Made by a program: the position numbers and the translations under genes. Positions 19,196 to 30,636 of a stretch of 64,000 bases of DNA are shown here, piece by piece. The notes below the pieces were generated by a model. That model was not told the origin of the DNA and did no database searches. It saw only the letters and a program-made list of their open reading frames with translations. Each line of letters opens with the position of its first letter. Position 1 is the first letter of the stretch. The DNA comes from Ruminococcaceae bacterium AM07-15 (GTDB lineage: Bacteria; Bacillota; Clostridia; Oscillospirales; Butyricicoccaceae): positions 1 to 64,000 of the forward strand of contig QUDE01000003.1 in assembly GCA_003477405.1 (NCBI GenBank), in the 5' to 3' direction.

Positions 19196-20017
19196 TTGAA
19201 CACGCAAATCATCGCCATCGCCAACCAGAAAGGCGGCGTTGGCAAGACAACCACCTGCGCGAACCTGGGGATTGGGCTGGCGCAGGCCGGAAAGAAAGTG
19301 CTGCTGATCGACGGGGACCCGCAAGGCAGCCTGACCATCAGCCTGGGCCACCCCCAGCCGGACAAGCTGCCCTTTACCCTGTCCGACGCAATGGGCCGTA
19401 TCCTGATGGACGAGCCGCTGCGCCCCGGCGAGGGTATCCTGCACCACCCGGAGGGCGTTGACCTGATGCCCGCAGACATCCAGCTCTCCGGCATGGAGGT
19501 CTCCCTGGTGAACGCCATGAGCCGAGAGACCATCCTGCGGCAGTATCTGGACACGCTCAAGGGACAGTATTCCCATATCCTGATTGACTGCCAGCCATCC
19601 CTGGGTATGCTCACGGTCAACGCCCTGGCCGCCGCCAACAGGGTCATAATCCCCGTCCAGGCAGAGTATCTGCCCGCCAAGGGCCTGGAACAGCTGCTCC
19701 AGACGGTCAATAAGGTGAAGCGGCAGATCAATGCCAAGCTCCAGATTGACGGCATATTGCTGACGATGGTGGACAACCGCACCAACTTCGCCAAGGAGAT
19801 CGCCGCCCTGCTGCGGGAGACCTACGGCAGCAAAATCAAGGTGTTCGGCATCGAGATTCCCCATTCCGTCCGGGCAAAGGAAATTAGCGCCGAGGGCAAA
19901 AGCATTTTTGCCCATGACCCCAATGGCAAGGTTGCCGAGGGGTATAAAAATCTGACCAAGGAGGTGATAAAACTTGAAAAGCAGCGCGAAAAAAGTAGAG
20001 CTGGCTCCATACGATGA
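19196..20017 (+). CDS. parA: ParA-family ATPase (Soj-like)
   Basis: The 273-residue Walker-type ATPase has the deviant Walker A motif KGGVGKTTT near residues 12-20, DGDPQGS, and Walker B-like ILIDCQPSLG. It should partition or stabilise the excised circular element together with ParB. I choose TTG at 19196 because GAGGTGA lies seven bases upstream; the frame extends further but without a ribosome site. It overlaps parB by 44 bp, so the two are translationally coupled. Confidence 0.9.
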   Translation: MNTQIIAIANQKGGVGKTTTCANLGIGLAQAGKKVLLIDGDPQGSLTISLGHPQPDKLPFTLSDAMGRILMDEPLRPGEGILHHPEGVDLMPADIQLSGMEVSLVNAMSRETILRQYLDTLKGQYSHILIDCQPSLGMLTVNALAAANRVIIPVQAEYLPAKGLEQLLQTVNKVKRQINAKLQIDGILLTMVDNRTNFAKEIAALLRETYGSKIKVFGIEIPHSVRAKEISAEGKSIFAHDPNGKVAEGYKNLTKEVIKLEKQREKSRAGSIR

Positions 20018-20909
20018 CTTGTTTTCCACCGAGGAAAGCCGCCAGGATGCCAAGCTGGAAAAAGTACGGGAGATCCCGCTGTCTGAGCTGCATCCTTTCA
20101 AGAACCATCCCTTCAAAGTCAAGGATGACGAGGCCATGATGGAGACTGCCGACAGCGTTCGGCAGTATGGTGTTCTGGTTCCGGCGATTGCCCGCCCGGA
20201 CCCGGAGGGCGGCTATGAGCTGGTGGCCGGTCACAGGAGACACCGGGCAAGTGAGCTGGCCGAGAAAGAGACCATGCCGGTCATTGTTCGGGACCTGGAC
20301 GACGATGCAGCGACCATCATCATGGTGGACAGCAACTTGCAGCGGGAAAGCCTGCTCCCCAGCGAGAGGGCCTTTGCTTACAAGATGAAGCTGGAGGCTA
20401 TGAAACGGCAAGCCGGGAGACCCACCAAAGAAAATGGTTCCCAACTTGGGAACGATTTTGGAAAGAAGTCCAGCGAGCTTTTGGCTGAACAGGTCGGCCA
20501 GAGTAAAAATCAGATTTTCCGCTATATCCGCCTGACGGAGCTTATCCCCGAACTGCTGGATGTGGTGGATGAAAAGAAAATCGCCCTCAATCCGGCCTAT
20601 GAGCTGTCTTTCCTCAAAAAAGAGGAACAGCGGGACTTGCTGGACGCGATGGACAGTGAACAGGCGACCCCTTCTCTTTCCCAGGCCCAGCGGCTCAAGA
20701 AATACAGCCAGGAGGGGCATCTGACCCTCGATATGATGCGCGTCATCATGGGCGAGGAAAAGAAAAGCGATCTCGACAAAGTGACCCTCTCTGCTGACAT
20801 CCTGCGGAAGTATTTTCCCAAGAGCTACACGCCCCAGCGGATGCAGGAAACCATCATCAAGCTGCTGGAGGGGTGGCAGAAAAAGCGCCAGAGAGACCAG
20901 GAACGATGA
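19974..20909 (+). CDS. parB: ParB/Spo0J-family partition protein
   Basis: The 311-residue protein has the N-terminal ParB/sulfiredoxin-like domain (IPLSELHPFKNHPFKV, VAGHRRHRASEL, DSNLQRESLLPSERAFAY). A central HTH region (LLAEQVGQSKNQIFRYIRL) and a C-terminal helical part follow. It begins at TTG 19974, after GGAGGTGA, inside the end of parA. It is likely the DNA-binding partner of ParA for the ICE circle; a parS site could not be identified with confidence. Confidence 0.9.
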   Translation: MKSSAKKVELAPYDDLFSTEESRQDAKLEKVREIPLSELHPFKNHPFKVKDDEAMMETADSVRQYGVLVPAIARPDPEGGYELVAGHRRHRASELAEKETMPVIVRDLDDDAATIIMVDSNLQRESLLPSERAFAYKMKLEAMKRQAGRPTKENGSQLGNDFGKKSSELLAEQVGQSKNQIFRYIRLTELIPELLDVVDEKKIALNPAYELSFLKKEEQRDLLDAMDSEQATPSLSQAQRLKKYSQEGHLTLDMMRVIMGEEKKSDLDKVTLSADILRKYFPKSYTPQRMQETIIKLLEGWQKKRQRDQER

Positions 20910-20921
20910 AAGGAGCCGCCT

Positions 20922-21197
20922 ATGAAGGATATTTCAGCCCGTGAGCTGAAAGGACACAATATTCTCGCCGTGGAGCGTTTCCAGGACAGCACCCGCTGGA
21001 TGATCGAGTTTTCCGTTCTGCGTCCCTGCTCCTACGGCAGCCCCGGCGATGAAATGCGGCTGTTTCTCACGGAGGACGGGTATCAGGCCGCCCTCGTAAG
21101 CCAGAAGCGCCGGGAAATCAAAATCAAGCGGTATGCCCGCGTGATCGAGGGCCATGTCCTCGACTTCAAGCCGGGCAAGCGCCGCCGCCACCCGTAA
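20922..21197 (+). CDS. Conserved ICE small protein, unknown function
   Basis: The 91-residue protein starts 12 bp after parB behind AAAGGAG. It has no signal peptide or membrane segment. It is rich in charged residues with a basic tail (KPGKRRRHP) and beta-type patterns (WMIEFSVLRPCSYG). I do not recognise a named family. Position in the ParAB operon suggests a maintenance or DNA-associated role, which is inference. Confidence 0.6.
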   Translation: MKDISARELKGHNILAVERFQDSTRWMIEFSVLRPCSYGSPGDEMRLFLTEDGYQAALVSQKRREIKIKRYARVIEGHVLDFKPGKRRRHP

Positions 21198-21224
21198 ACC
21201 CATCATCACTACGAAAGGAAAGGA

Positions 21225-21419
21225 ATGAATATGTGTACTGTCCAGAGCATCAAGGATGCTATCCGGGAAAACTGCCAGTCCCAATATGACATGGAATCCA
21301 CCGATATTGACCTGGTTTTGCAAACCCTCCCGTTTTCTCAGGAACCGGGACCATTTTCTAAGCCGAAATCGCAAAGGCCGCTGTATTGGTTCCACGCAAG
21401 AAAATATGAAAAAATGTAA
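21225..21419 (+). CDS. Small hypothetical protein
   Basis: The 64-residue reading frame follows an AAAGGAAAGGA ribosome site and ends just before a terminator hairpin. An in-frame ATG six bases later (21231) may be the true start. The composition is polar with a PFSKPKSQRPLYWF segment; no family is recognised. It probably closes the parAB transcription unit. Confidence 0.5.
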   Translation: MNMCTVQSIKDAIRENCQSQYDMESTDIDLVLQTLPFSQEPGPFSKPKSQRPLYWFHARKYEKM

Positions 21420-21421
21420 CT

Positions 21422-21456
21422 GCCACAATTCTTTTTACAGGATTGTGGCTTTTTTC
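21422..21456 (+). terminator. Terminator after the parAB unit
   Basis: Stem GCCACAAT / ATTGTGGC is followed by six T. Confidence 0.8.
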
Positions 21457-21486
21457 ATGCCCTGAGATCAGGAAGGAGTGAAGTCA

Positions 21487-22380
21487 ATGGCGGTCTTTCG
21501 GATTGAAAGAACCCGCGACTATACGGTAATGAGCAATCATCACCTGCGGAACGAAAAATTGTCCCTCAAGGCCAAGGGACTGCTTTCCATGATGCTGTCC
21601 CTGCCGGATGACTGGAACTATACCACCCGTGGCCTTGCGAAAATCTGCAAGGAGGGCGTGGACGCCATCGGTAATGCGCTGCGGGAGCTGGAAACCGCCG
21701 GTTACATCGTGCGCCACCAGCTGCGGGACCGGCAAGGACGGATCAGCGACACAGAGTATGTCATTTATGAGCAGCCCCAGCCCCGGCAGCCTGGAACACC
21801 CCAGCCGAATATGGCTGTACCGGATACGGCTTCACCAGATACGGAAAACCCGTATCTGGATAGCCCGGATACGGAAAAGCCCGCAGAATTAAATATAGAG
21901 AAATCAAATACCCAAAAATCAATTACTCAGGGATCAAGTACCGATTCCATTCCCTTCCGGGAGACGGCGGCGGTAAGACCGCCGGAACGGAAAGGAAGGG
22001 ATGCGATGTCTCTCGCAGAGATGGAAAGCTATCGGGATTTAATTCTGGAGAACATTGAGTATGACTATCTGCGTCAGGAGGTTGACCCCTACCAAGAGAA
22101 CCTGGACGAGATTGTGGAGCTGATGGTGGAAACTGTCTGTGCAAAGCGGCAGACCACTCGGATTGCTGGCAGCGACTTTCCCCATGAGGTGGTTCGCTCC
22201 CGATTACTGAAGCTGGATAGCGAGCATATCCGTTTTGTCATGGACTGTATGCAGAAAAATACCACGGAAGTCCGCAACATGAAGCAGTACCTTTTGACCG
22301 TCTTGTTCAATGCGCCCACCACTATCAGCAATTATTACACCGCACAAGTGAATCACGACATGAACGCAGGCGGCTGGTAA
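21487..22380 (+). CDS. HTH replication-initiator-like protein (DUF6017 type)
   Basis: The 297-residue protein has an N-terminal winged-helix region (SLKAKGLLSMMLSLPDDWNYTT, then GLAKICKEGVDAIGNALREL and GYIVRHQLRD), a proline-rich linker with repeated PDT motifs at about 100-165, and a C-terminal helical domain typical of DUF6017 proteins in clostridial ICEs. This layout is like phage/plasmid replication initiators, so replication of the ICE circle is the likely role. The start at 21487 fits an AAGGAGTG site eight bases upstream. Confidence 0.75.
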   Translation: MAVFRIERTRDYTVMSNHHLRNEKLSLKAKGLLSMMLSLPDDWNYTTRGLAKICKEGVDAIGNALRELETAGYIVRHQLRDRQGRISDTEYVIYEQPQPRQPGTPQPNMAVPDTASPDTENPYLDSPDTEKPAELNIEKSNTQKSITQGSSTDSIPFRETAAVRPPERKGRDAMSLAEMESYRDLILENIEYDYLRQEVDPYQENLDEIVELMVETVCAKRQTTRIAGSDFPHEVVRSRLLKLDSEHIRFVMDCMQKNTTEVRNMKQYLLTVLFNAPTTISNYYTAQVNHDMNAGGW

Positions 22381-22394
22381 GAGCCGCCTTTTCT
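22368..22394 (+). terminator. Terminator overlapping the stop of the HTH gene
   Basis: Stem GGCGGCT / AGCCGCC spans the stop codon and is followed by TTTTCT. Confidence 0.65.
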
Positions 22395-22414
22395 CATGCC
22401 AAAGGAGGTATGAC

Positions 22415-23161
22415 ATGAATCAAATGGAAATTTTCAAAAGCCCGGAGTTTGGGTCTATCCGGGTCATCGAGGAAAACGACAAATACCTATTCTGCGGTTT
22501 GGATGTAGCAAATTCGCTGGGATATAGCAATCCCCGCGACGCAATTATCCGCCATTGTAGGTGCGTCGTGAAACGCGACGCACCTCATCCGCAAAGCCCT
22601 GACCGCAAAATCAGTATGACTTTCATCCCCGAAGGTGATGTGTACCGCTTGATCGTCCACAGCAAACTGCCCTCTGCGGAACGGTTTGAACGATGGGTGT
22701 TTGACGAGGTGCTACCCATCATCCGCAAGCACGGAGCCTATATGACCAAGGAAAAGCTGTGGGAAGTAGCAACTTCCCCGGAGGCGCTGCTGAAGCTCTG
22801 TTCCGATCTGCTGGCTGAAAGGCAAGAAAATGCGGCGCTGCGGGAGAAAAATACCATGCTGGAGGGCAAGGCCGCTTTTTATGACCTGTTCATCGACCTC
22901 AAGCACAGCACCAATCTCCGTACCACTGCCAAAGAGCTGGTTGTGCCGGAGCGCCAGTTTGTCCGATTTCTACTGGAACGGCGATTTGTTTACCGCACGG
23001 CATCCGGGAATGTACTTCCTTACGCCAAGCCCTCCAATAATGGCCTGTTCTGTGTCAAAGACTACTGCAACCACGGGCATACCGGTTCCTACACGCTGGT
23101 AACGCCCCAAGGCAAGCTACATTTTGCCCAGCTGCGGGACAGCATCCTGCTGGTGATATGA
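22415..23161 (+). CDS. BRO-N / KilAC antirepressor protein
   Basis: The 248-residue protein has a BRO-N DNA-binding domain (YLFCGLDVANSLGYSNPRDA, FIPEGDVYRLIVHSKLPSAE, RWVFDEVLPIIRKHG) and a C-terminal phage antirepressor KilAC-type domain (LRTTAKELVVPERQFVRFL, GLFCVKDY). Such proteins relieve repression in phages and are common ICE regulators. The start follows AAAGGAGG. The coding sequence contains a perfect 10-bp palindrome that recurs in IME1 (see repeat at 22559). Confidence 0.85.
   Translation: MNQMEIFKSPEFGSIRVIEENDKYLFCGLDVANSLGYSNPRDAIIRHCRCVVKRDAPHPQSPDRKISMTFIPEGDVYRLIVHSKLPSAERFERWVFDEVLPIIRKHGAYMTKEKLWEVATSPEALLKLCSDLLAERQENAALREKNTMLEGKAAFYDLFIDLKHSTNLRTTAKELVVPERQFVRFLLERRFVYRTASGNVLPYAKPSNNGLFCVKDYCNHGHTGSYTLVTPQGKLHFAQLRDSILLVI
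22559..22585 (+). repeat. Palindromic repeat, copy 1
   Basis: AGGTGCGTCG / CGACGCACCT forms a 10-bp perfect stem with a 7-nt loop inside the antirepressor gene. The reverse complement matches 41,059-41,085 at 25 of 27 positions. Confidence 0.7.
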
Positions 23162-23256
23162 TGACCCGTTATCTTTTGTGGCGGCTGGTGGTCCCGCCTT
23201 AGCCACTCACTCGAACTGATTTGCTTTGAAAAATTTGATGATAGGAGGATAACGCT

Positions 23257-26200
23257 ATGAAACCGAAAAAAACTCTGAAATCTGTTGTGGCGCTTTCACT
23301 GGCTGTACTGACATTATTCTCCGCTCTGCCCACAGCCTTTGCCGCCCAGCAAAACAGCTACCATGATCCGGCTGACCATTGGCAGGAGGCCAACAACCGA
23401 ACCAACGAGCTGGATGCCAACGCCACCGTGACCCATGAAACTTTCACCTGTGGAGAATGCGGACAGGCAACTTCATTTTTAGCCTTCCGCACTCCTGAAT
23501 ATACCCGTGATGGACAGACGGCTATGACCCGAAATGTCCGCTATTCGGATGGCACGATGATCGGCGGCGAAGGGAAAGGCTCTATCCTGGACGGTGTTCC
23601 TGGTAAGGATGCCTACTATACCGGGTATCACTGGACCAAAGCAGTTTGTGAAACCTGCGGCGGAATCAATACCAATATGGGCAAAACCGACTACTGCTAT
23701 CAGAACAATGTGTACTGGCTGTACGACTGCGCCAGCAACTTCTTTGAGAAATTGCCGGAAACAAAGACCATTGAGCAATCAGACAGCAGTTACCATCGTG
23801 TGACCATTACCAGCGGTGAATACTGCGGGTTCTGCTACGGCACCTACAAGGAAACTTCCTCCTCCCTGGAGCGACACAACATGGAAACGGCCATTCGGCC
23901 CGAACTGGCCCATGACCGCTTTGTGGAAATGGATACCTGTGCCGACTGCGGATATGCTGAAACCGACTATACCGCCGCCAAGTCTGTTGTGGCGGACTAT
24001 TTCGGCGTGGTAGACGGACAGCCCCACACTGTTACTGTATCCGATCTCTCCGAGGCGGGCGTTACCACCGCCATCCGCTACGGCCATAGCGCCGACGCTT
24101 GCACCCTGACCAGCGCCCCCAATTACACCGAGGCCGGAGACTATGCGGTGTACTATGAGATCACCTACACTTTCCAGAACACCGACATGGTGGAGGACGG
24201 CGTGGCCTATGTCCATCTGCGTGACGAAAGCACCGAGGAAGCAGAAGGTGACGGCACCTGCGGCGAGGACCACAACTGGACGCTGCTGGACAGCGTGGAC
24301 CCCACCTGCCTGACCCTGGGCTATGACCGCTATCTGTGCGTAGATTGCGGCAAGATCGAAAAGCGGGACTATGAGGCTGCCCTGGGCCATGCGTTCCAGC
24401 GTGTTGTTATCCGGGACGCCACCTGTGAAACCACCGGAAAGGTTCTGGAGATCTGTGAGCGGTGCGGCACCGCCCAGGAAAGCACCACTCCCAAGGGGGA
24501 GCATGAGTTCTCCACCACTGTTGTCCCGGCCACCTGCACCAGCCCCGGTTATACCCTGCGGGAGTGCGCTGTCTGTGGAGAGCGCCACATTGAGGACATC
24601 ACGGCGGCCCTGCCCCACAACTATGTTGCCAGGACCACCCCGGCCACCTGTGAGGGCGGCGGCAAGACTGTCCATCTCTGCGAGGGCTGCGGCAGTTCCT
24701 TTGTCACCGACTACACCGACCCTCTGGGCCATAGCTGGGACGAGGGTGCTGAGATCACCGGCTCCACCTGTACCGGCGAGGGCATGATCGAGTATCGCTG
24801 CATCCGCTGCGGCTATCACCGGCTGGAGGGCGACCCAGCGGCGGGCCATGTTCCCGGCGAGGCGGCCACCTGCACCGCGCCCCAGCTCTGTACCAAGTGC
24901 GGCGCTGTGATCGTCAATGCCCTGGGCCACGACTACCAGAAGGAAGTCACCGAACCCACCTGCACGGAAATGGGCTACACCACCTATATCTGCTCACGCT
25001 GCGGCGACACTTACAAGGGTGACTACACCGATGCCGCCGGACACAAGCCCGGCGACTGGATCATCGACCAGCAACCCACCACTGACAGCGAGGGCAGCAA
25101 GCACAAGGAATGTACCGCGTGCGGCGAAACCCTGGAAACGGAAGAAATCGAGAAAATCTACAATCAGGCCACCACGGACAGCAAGGGCGAGGCCGTTGTG
25201 GGCGGCTATCTGGTGATCGTCACCGATACGGATAGCAAAAACCCCGTTGCCGGAGCCACGGTCACGCTCCATGAGGACGAGTCCCTGTCCATCCGTCTGC
25301 CCTCTGGCCGCCTGCTGGACTATGCCGACCAGACCACCATCCAGGTTCAGCTTGTCAAGGACAAGTCCCCTGTGGCAAGCATGGGCATTTCCGTCACTGA
25401 CCGCAACGACAATTTCAGCAGCGGAAAAACCGACGCTGCCGGTCAGATTACCGTCCCCAGCACTACCGGTACCACCAATGGCGATGGCAATGCTACCGTA
25501 GGCTGGGAGGACGCTGACGGCAACCGTCATACCCTTACCGTCAAGGTGGAGCGCACCGAGACCGGGCGGCCCATTCAGGGCAGCGAGGTCAGCATGGGCA
25601 GCACTGGCAACATCACCGTGAATCTGCCGGAGGGACAGGACATGGACGCTAAGAACCGTGTCACCATCACTGTCACCGACAACGAGAAAGCCCCCGAACC
25701 TGACAAAACCGTAATTGTCAAGGCCGATCTGGGCGGTACGGCTCAGGGTCAGACCAATAAGGACGGCAAGCTGACAGTCCCCTCTGTGGATAGCGCCTAC
25801 ACCGATGAAAGCGGCACCGCCGTGGTAGGCCAGTACACCGTGATTGTCACAGATACCGAAAAAGCCCCCATCAAGGGTGCGCTGGTGACGCTGCTGCCCG
25901 GTGAGGACGATGAAGCGGATGCGTTTACTGTCCTGCTGCCGGATGGCCGCCTGCTGGACGGCAACGACCAGACCGTAGTGACGGTGCTGCTGCCCAGCAC
26001 CGATCCTGCCAAGGGACTGAATGTGGAAGTGTCCGATTCCAAGGACAACCACGCCGCCAGAGACACCGACAAGAACGGTCAGATTATCGTCCCGCAGGCC
26101 ACCGGCTCTGCTGGTGAGATCGTTGGCACGGATACCGGTAACGAGGATAAGTCCAACACGGTCAATGTGGATGTGACAGATCAAGACGGCAAGCCCGTAG

Positions 26201-27063
26201 ATGGCACACAGATTGCCGTGGACGAGGACGGTACAGTATCCGTCACCCTGCCGGATGACTTTGATTTTGACGAGGACGGCCCTGTGACCGTCACTGTCAC
26301 AGACAATCAGGGCGAGGCCAAGCCCGATGTATCCGTCACCGTCACCGATGGCACCGGCACCACCGCTGCCGGTGAGACAGGAAAGGACGGCGCTGTTACG
26401 CTGCCGGACGAGTACCACTTTGCTTATATCGTTGGCTATGTGGACGGAACCGTTGGGCCGGACCGCAACATGACCCGTGGAGAAGCTGCCACTGTATTTG
26501 CCCGGATTCTGGCAGAATACCGTGGGGATTCGCTGGAGGATGGCTATACCAGCAAATTCCCGGATGTTGCCGCAAACGCATGGTATGAGGACTATGTGGC
26601 ATATTTGGAAAAGCTGGGGGTAGTTGTTGGCTTCGATGACGGGAAATTCCACGCTGAGGCCAGTATCACCCGCGAACAGTTTGTCACCATGTGTGTCCGT
26701 CTGAACGATTGGATGGCACTTACTATCTATGAGAGTGAACAAGCTGGATTCCCGGATGCAACAGGCAGCTGGGCTGCGGAGTATATCCATACCGCCACTC
26801 GGAATGGCTGGATTGTAGGCTACCCGGACGGCAAGTTCCACGGCGAGGATGAAATCACCCGCGCTGAGGTAGTTACGATCATCAATCGGATGCTGGGCCG
26901 CACGGCGGACGAGACCTTTATCCGCCGTAACGAGGACAACCTAATCACTTTCAGCGACCTTCAGAATCCCCACTACTGGGCCTACTATGACTTGATGGAG
27001 GCTGCCAACGGGCACACGATTGTGTCTGGCGCTGAGGAAGAAGCCTGGCATAAAGTAAAGTGA
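23257..27063 (+). CDS. Large SLH-anchored surface protein with CxxC repeats
   Basis: The 1268-residue precursor has a Sec signal peptide (cleavage near residue 30, AFAA-Q). About twelve CxxC pairs lie between residues 68 and 625, several in a repeat of the form ATCT..GYT...C..CG....LGH. Beta-rich, Asp/Thr-rich tandem modules (about 645-1045, with recurrent VIVTDT, VTVTDN and LLPDGRLLD) follow, then three SLH domains (about 1050-1250, such as FPDVAANAWYEDYVAYLEKLG). It should be displayed on the cell wall. Its place just ahead of the transfer genes suggests a role in cell contact or adhesion during mating, which is inference. No sortase motif is seen. Confidence 0.85.
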   Translation: MKPKKTLKSVVALSLAVLTLFSALPTAFAAQQNSYHDPADHWQEANNRTNELDANATVTHETFTCGECGQATSFLAFRTPEYTRDGQTAMTRNVRYSDGTMIGGEGKGSILDGVPGKDAYYTGYHWTKAVCETCGGINTNMGKTDYCYQNNVYWLYDCASNFFEKLPETKTIEQSDSSYHRVTITSGEYCGFCYGTYKETSSSLERHNMETAIRPELAHDRFVEMDTCADCGYAETDYTAAKSVVADYFGVVDGQPHTVTVSDLSEAGVTTAIRYGHSADACTLTSAPNYTEAGDYAVYYEITYTFQNTDMVEDGVAYVHLRDESTEEAEGDGTCGEDHNWTLLDSVDPTCLTLGYDRYLCVDCGKIEKRDYEAALGHAFQRVVIRDATCETTGKVLEICERCGTAQESTTPKGEHEFSTTVVPATCTSPGYTLRECAVCGERHIEDITAALPHNYVARTTPATCEGGGKTVHLCEGCGSSFVTDYTDPLGHSWDEGAEITGSTCTGEGMIEYRCIRCGYHRLEGDPAAGHVPGEAATCTAPQLCTKCGAVIVNALGHDYQKEVTEPTCTEMGYTTYICSRCGDTYKGDYTDAAGHKPGDWIIDQQPTTDSEGSKHKECTACGETLETEEIEKIYNQATTDSKGEAVVGGYLVIVTDTDSKNPVAGATVTLHEDESLSIRLPSGRLLDYADQTTIQVQLVKDKSPVASMGISVTDRNDNFSSGKTDAAGQITVPSTTGTTNGDGNATVGWEDADGNRHTLTVKVERTETGRPIQGSEVSMGSTGNITVNLPEGQDMDAKNRVTITVTDNEKAPEPDKTVIVKADLGGTAQGQTNKDGKLTVPSVDSAYTDESGTAVVGQYTVIVTDTEKAPIKGALVTLLPGEDDEADAFTVLLPDGRLLDGNDQTVVTVLLPSTDPAKGLNVEVSDSKDNHAARDTDKNGQIIVPQATGSAGEIVGTDTGNEDKSNTVNVDVTDQDGKPVDGTQIAVDEDGTVSVTLPDDFDFDEDGPVTVTVTDNQGEAKPDVSVTVTDGTGTTAAGETGKDGAVTLPDEYHFAYIVGYVDGTVGPDRNMTRGEAATVFARILAEYRGDSLEDGYTSKFPDVAANAWYEDYVAYLEKLGVVVGFDDGKFHAEASITREQFVTMCVRLNDWMALTIYESEQAGFPDATGSWAAEYIHTATRNGWIVGYPDGKFHGEDEITRAEVVTIINRMLGRTADETFIRRNEDNLITFSDLQNPHYWAYYDLMEAANGHTIVSGAEEEAWHKVK

Positions 27064-27066
27064 GAT

Positions 27067-27101
27067 TGCCAAAGGGCGGCCTATCAGGGCCGCCCTTTGG
27101 T
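27067..27101 (+). terminator. Hairpin between the surface protein and pcfB
   Basis: Perfect stem CCAAAGGGCGGCC / GGCCGCCCTTTGG with a short loop, but no T-run follows. It may be a partial terminator or mRNA end stabiliser. Confidence 0.5.
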
Positions 27102-27121
27102 GCAAAGTGAGGTGAAATATA

Positions 27122-27622
27122 ATGCAGGAAGAAGTGGAAAACAGGACTTTGACGCTGGTTGTCAGTGGCTCCAAATTCACCGGCAGGCTGTTCAAATCTG
27201 CCATCACCAAGTACCTTGCCCACCGCAAGGAAAAGAAACTGCAAAAGCAGAAAAGCCGGGATACCCCCGTGATTCCCCACGGCAAGCAGACGGTGAAGCA
27301 GCTGATCGGCCAGAACCAGGGCGTTTCCAACATTGAGATCACCGACCCCTCCATCAAGGAGTTTGAGAAGATCGCCCGGAAATACGGCGTGGACTATGCG
27401 GTGAAGAAGGATCGCAGCAGCTCCCCGCCCAAATACCTGATCTTTTTCAAGGGCCGGGATGCGGATGCCCTGACCGCTGCCTTTACCGAGTACACCGGCA
27501 AGAAGGTCAGAAAGGCGGAGAAATCCGAGCGCCCGTCCGTGCTGGCAAAGTTAAGCCAGTTCAAAGAGCTGGTGAAACACGCCGTCGTGGACCGGAACAA
27601 GCGGAGGGAGCTGGAACGATGA
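27122..27622 (+). CDS. PcfB-like conjugation protein (DUF3801)
   Basis: The 166-residue basic cytoplasmic protein matches DUF3801/PcfB, found next to VirD4 in Gram-positive conjugation modules and thought to aid substrate docking. Visible are the GKQTVKQLIGQNQGVSNIEI and FEKIARKYGVDYAVKKD motifs typical of the family. It overlaps traG by an ATGA junction. Confidence 0.82.
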   Translation: MQEEVENRTLTLVVSGSKFTGRLFKSAITKYLAHRKEKKLQKQKSRDTPVIPHGKQTVKQLIGQNQGVSNIEITDPSIKEFEKIARKYGVDYAVKKDRSSSPPKYLIFFKGRDADALTAAFTEYTGKKVRKAEKSERPSVLAKLSQFKELVKHAVVDRNKRRELER

Positions 27623-28643
27623 AAAAGCAGCTGGACATCAAGAATCTCCTTTTGCTGAACCTGCCGTATATCCTGATGGGGCTGTTCGCCACCAACTTCG
27701 GGGAGGCGTGGCGGATGGCCGTGGGTGCGGACGCTTCGGCAAAAATGCTCTCGTTCTTCTCTACGCTGCCGGTGGCGCTGGCCAGCTGGTGGCCCAGCCT
27801 GCACCCCCTGGACCTGCTGGTGGGCCTGTGCTGCGGCGCTGGCCTGCGGCTGGCGGTTTATCTCAAGAGTAAAAATGCCAAGAAATACAGGCATGGCATG
27901 GAGTACGGCTCCGCCCGATGGGGAACCCATGAGGACATCGCTCCTTACATCGACCCGGTGTTTCAGAACAATGTGATTCTGACGAAAACCGAGAGCCTGA
28001 CCATGAACAGCCGCCCCAAGGACCCAAAAACGGCGCGAAATAAAAATGTGCTGGTGATCGGCGGCTCCGGTTCCGGCAAGACCCGCTTCTGGCTGAAACC
28101 GAACCTGATGCAGATGCACAGCTCCTATGTGGTGACAGACCCCAAAGGCACCATCCTGGTGGAGTGCGGCAAAATGCTCCAGCGCGGGACGCCCAAGCCG
28201 GGTAAGGACGGCAAGCCCATAAAGGATAAGCACGGTAAGGTCATCTATGAGCCGTACCGGATCAAAGTCCTCAATACCATCAACTTCAAGAAATCCATGC
28301 ACTATAACCCCTTTGCCTACATCCACTCCGAAAAGGACATCTTGAAGCTGGTCACAACGCTGATTGCCAACACCAAGGGCGAGGGCAAGGCCGGGGACGA
28401 TTTCTGGGTCAAGGCGGAAACGCTACTGTATTGCGCTCTCATCGGGTACATCCACTACGAGGCCCCGGTGGAGGAACAGAATTTCTCCACCCTCATCGAG
28501 TTCATCAACGCGATGGAGGTCCGGGAGGATGACGAGGAGTTCAAAAACCCCGTGGACCTGATGTTTGACGCGCTGGAGGCGGAGAAGCCCAACCACTTCG
28601 CCGTCCGCCAGTACAAGAAATACAAGCTGGCTGCGGGAGATGT

Positions 28644-28656
<13 letters not shown>
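27619..28656 (+). pseudogene. traG/virD4 coupling protein, 5' part (split by IME1)
   Basis: This is the N-terminal 340 residues of a VirD4/TraG coupling protein: two membrane segments (about 10-28 and 60-82), then the ATPase domain with Walker A GGSGSGKT at 148-155 and DPKGT. The frame runs into IME1 at about 28,637, adds five foreign residues (DVCSK) and stops. The rest of the gene lies at 44,191-45,002. Joining the two at the shared CGGG gives the uninterrupted frame LAAG-KTAKSILISCG. In this state the coupling protein cannot be complete. Confidence 0.92.
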
Positions 28657-30610
<1,954 letters not shown>

Positions 30611-30636
30611 CCATCACAGTGCAAAGGAGAATGAAC

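Noticed and set aside
22559..22585. CRISPR-like repeat
   Set aside because: Only two dispersed palindromic copies, no regular spacers and no cas genes in the window.
24994..26841. 615-codon minus-strand frame inside the SLH surface-protein gene
   Set aside because: Antisense to a clear secreted protein with signal peptide and SLH domains; no start signal.
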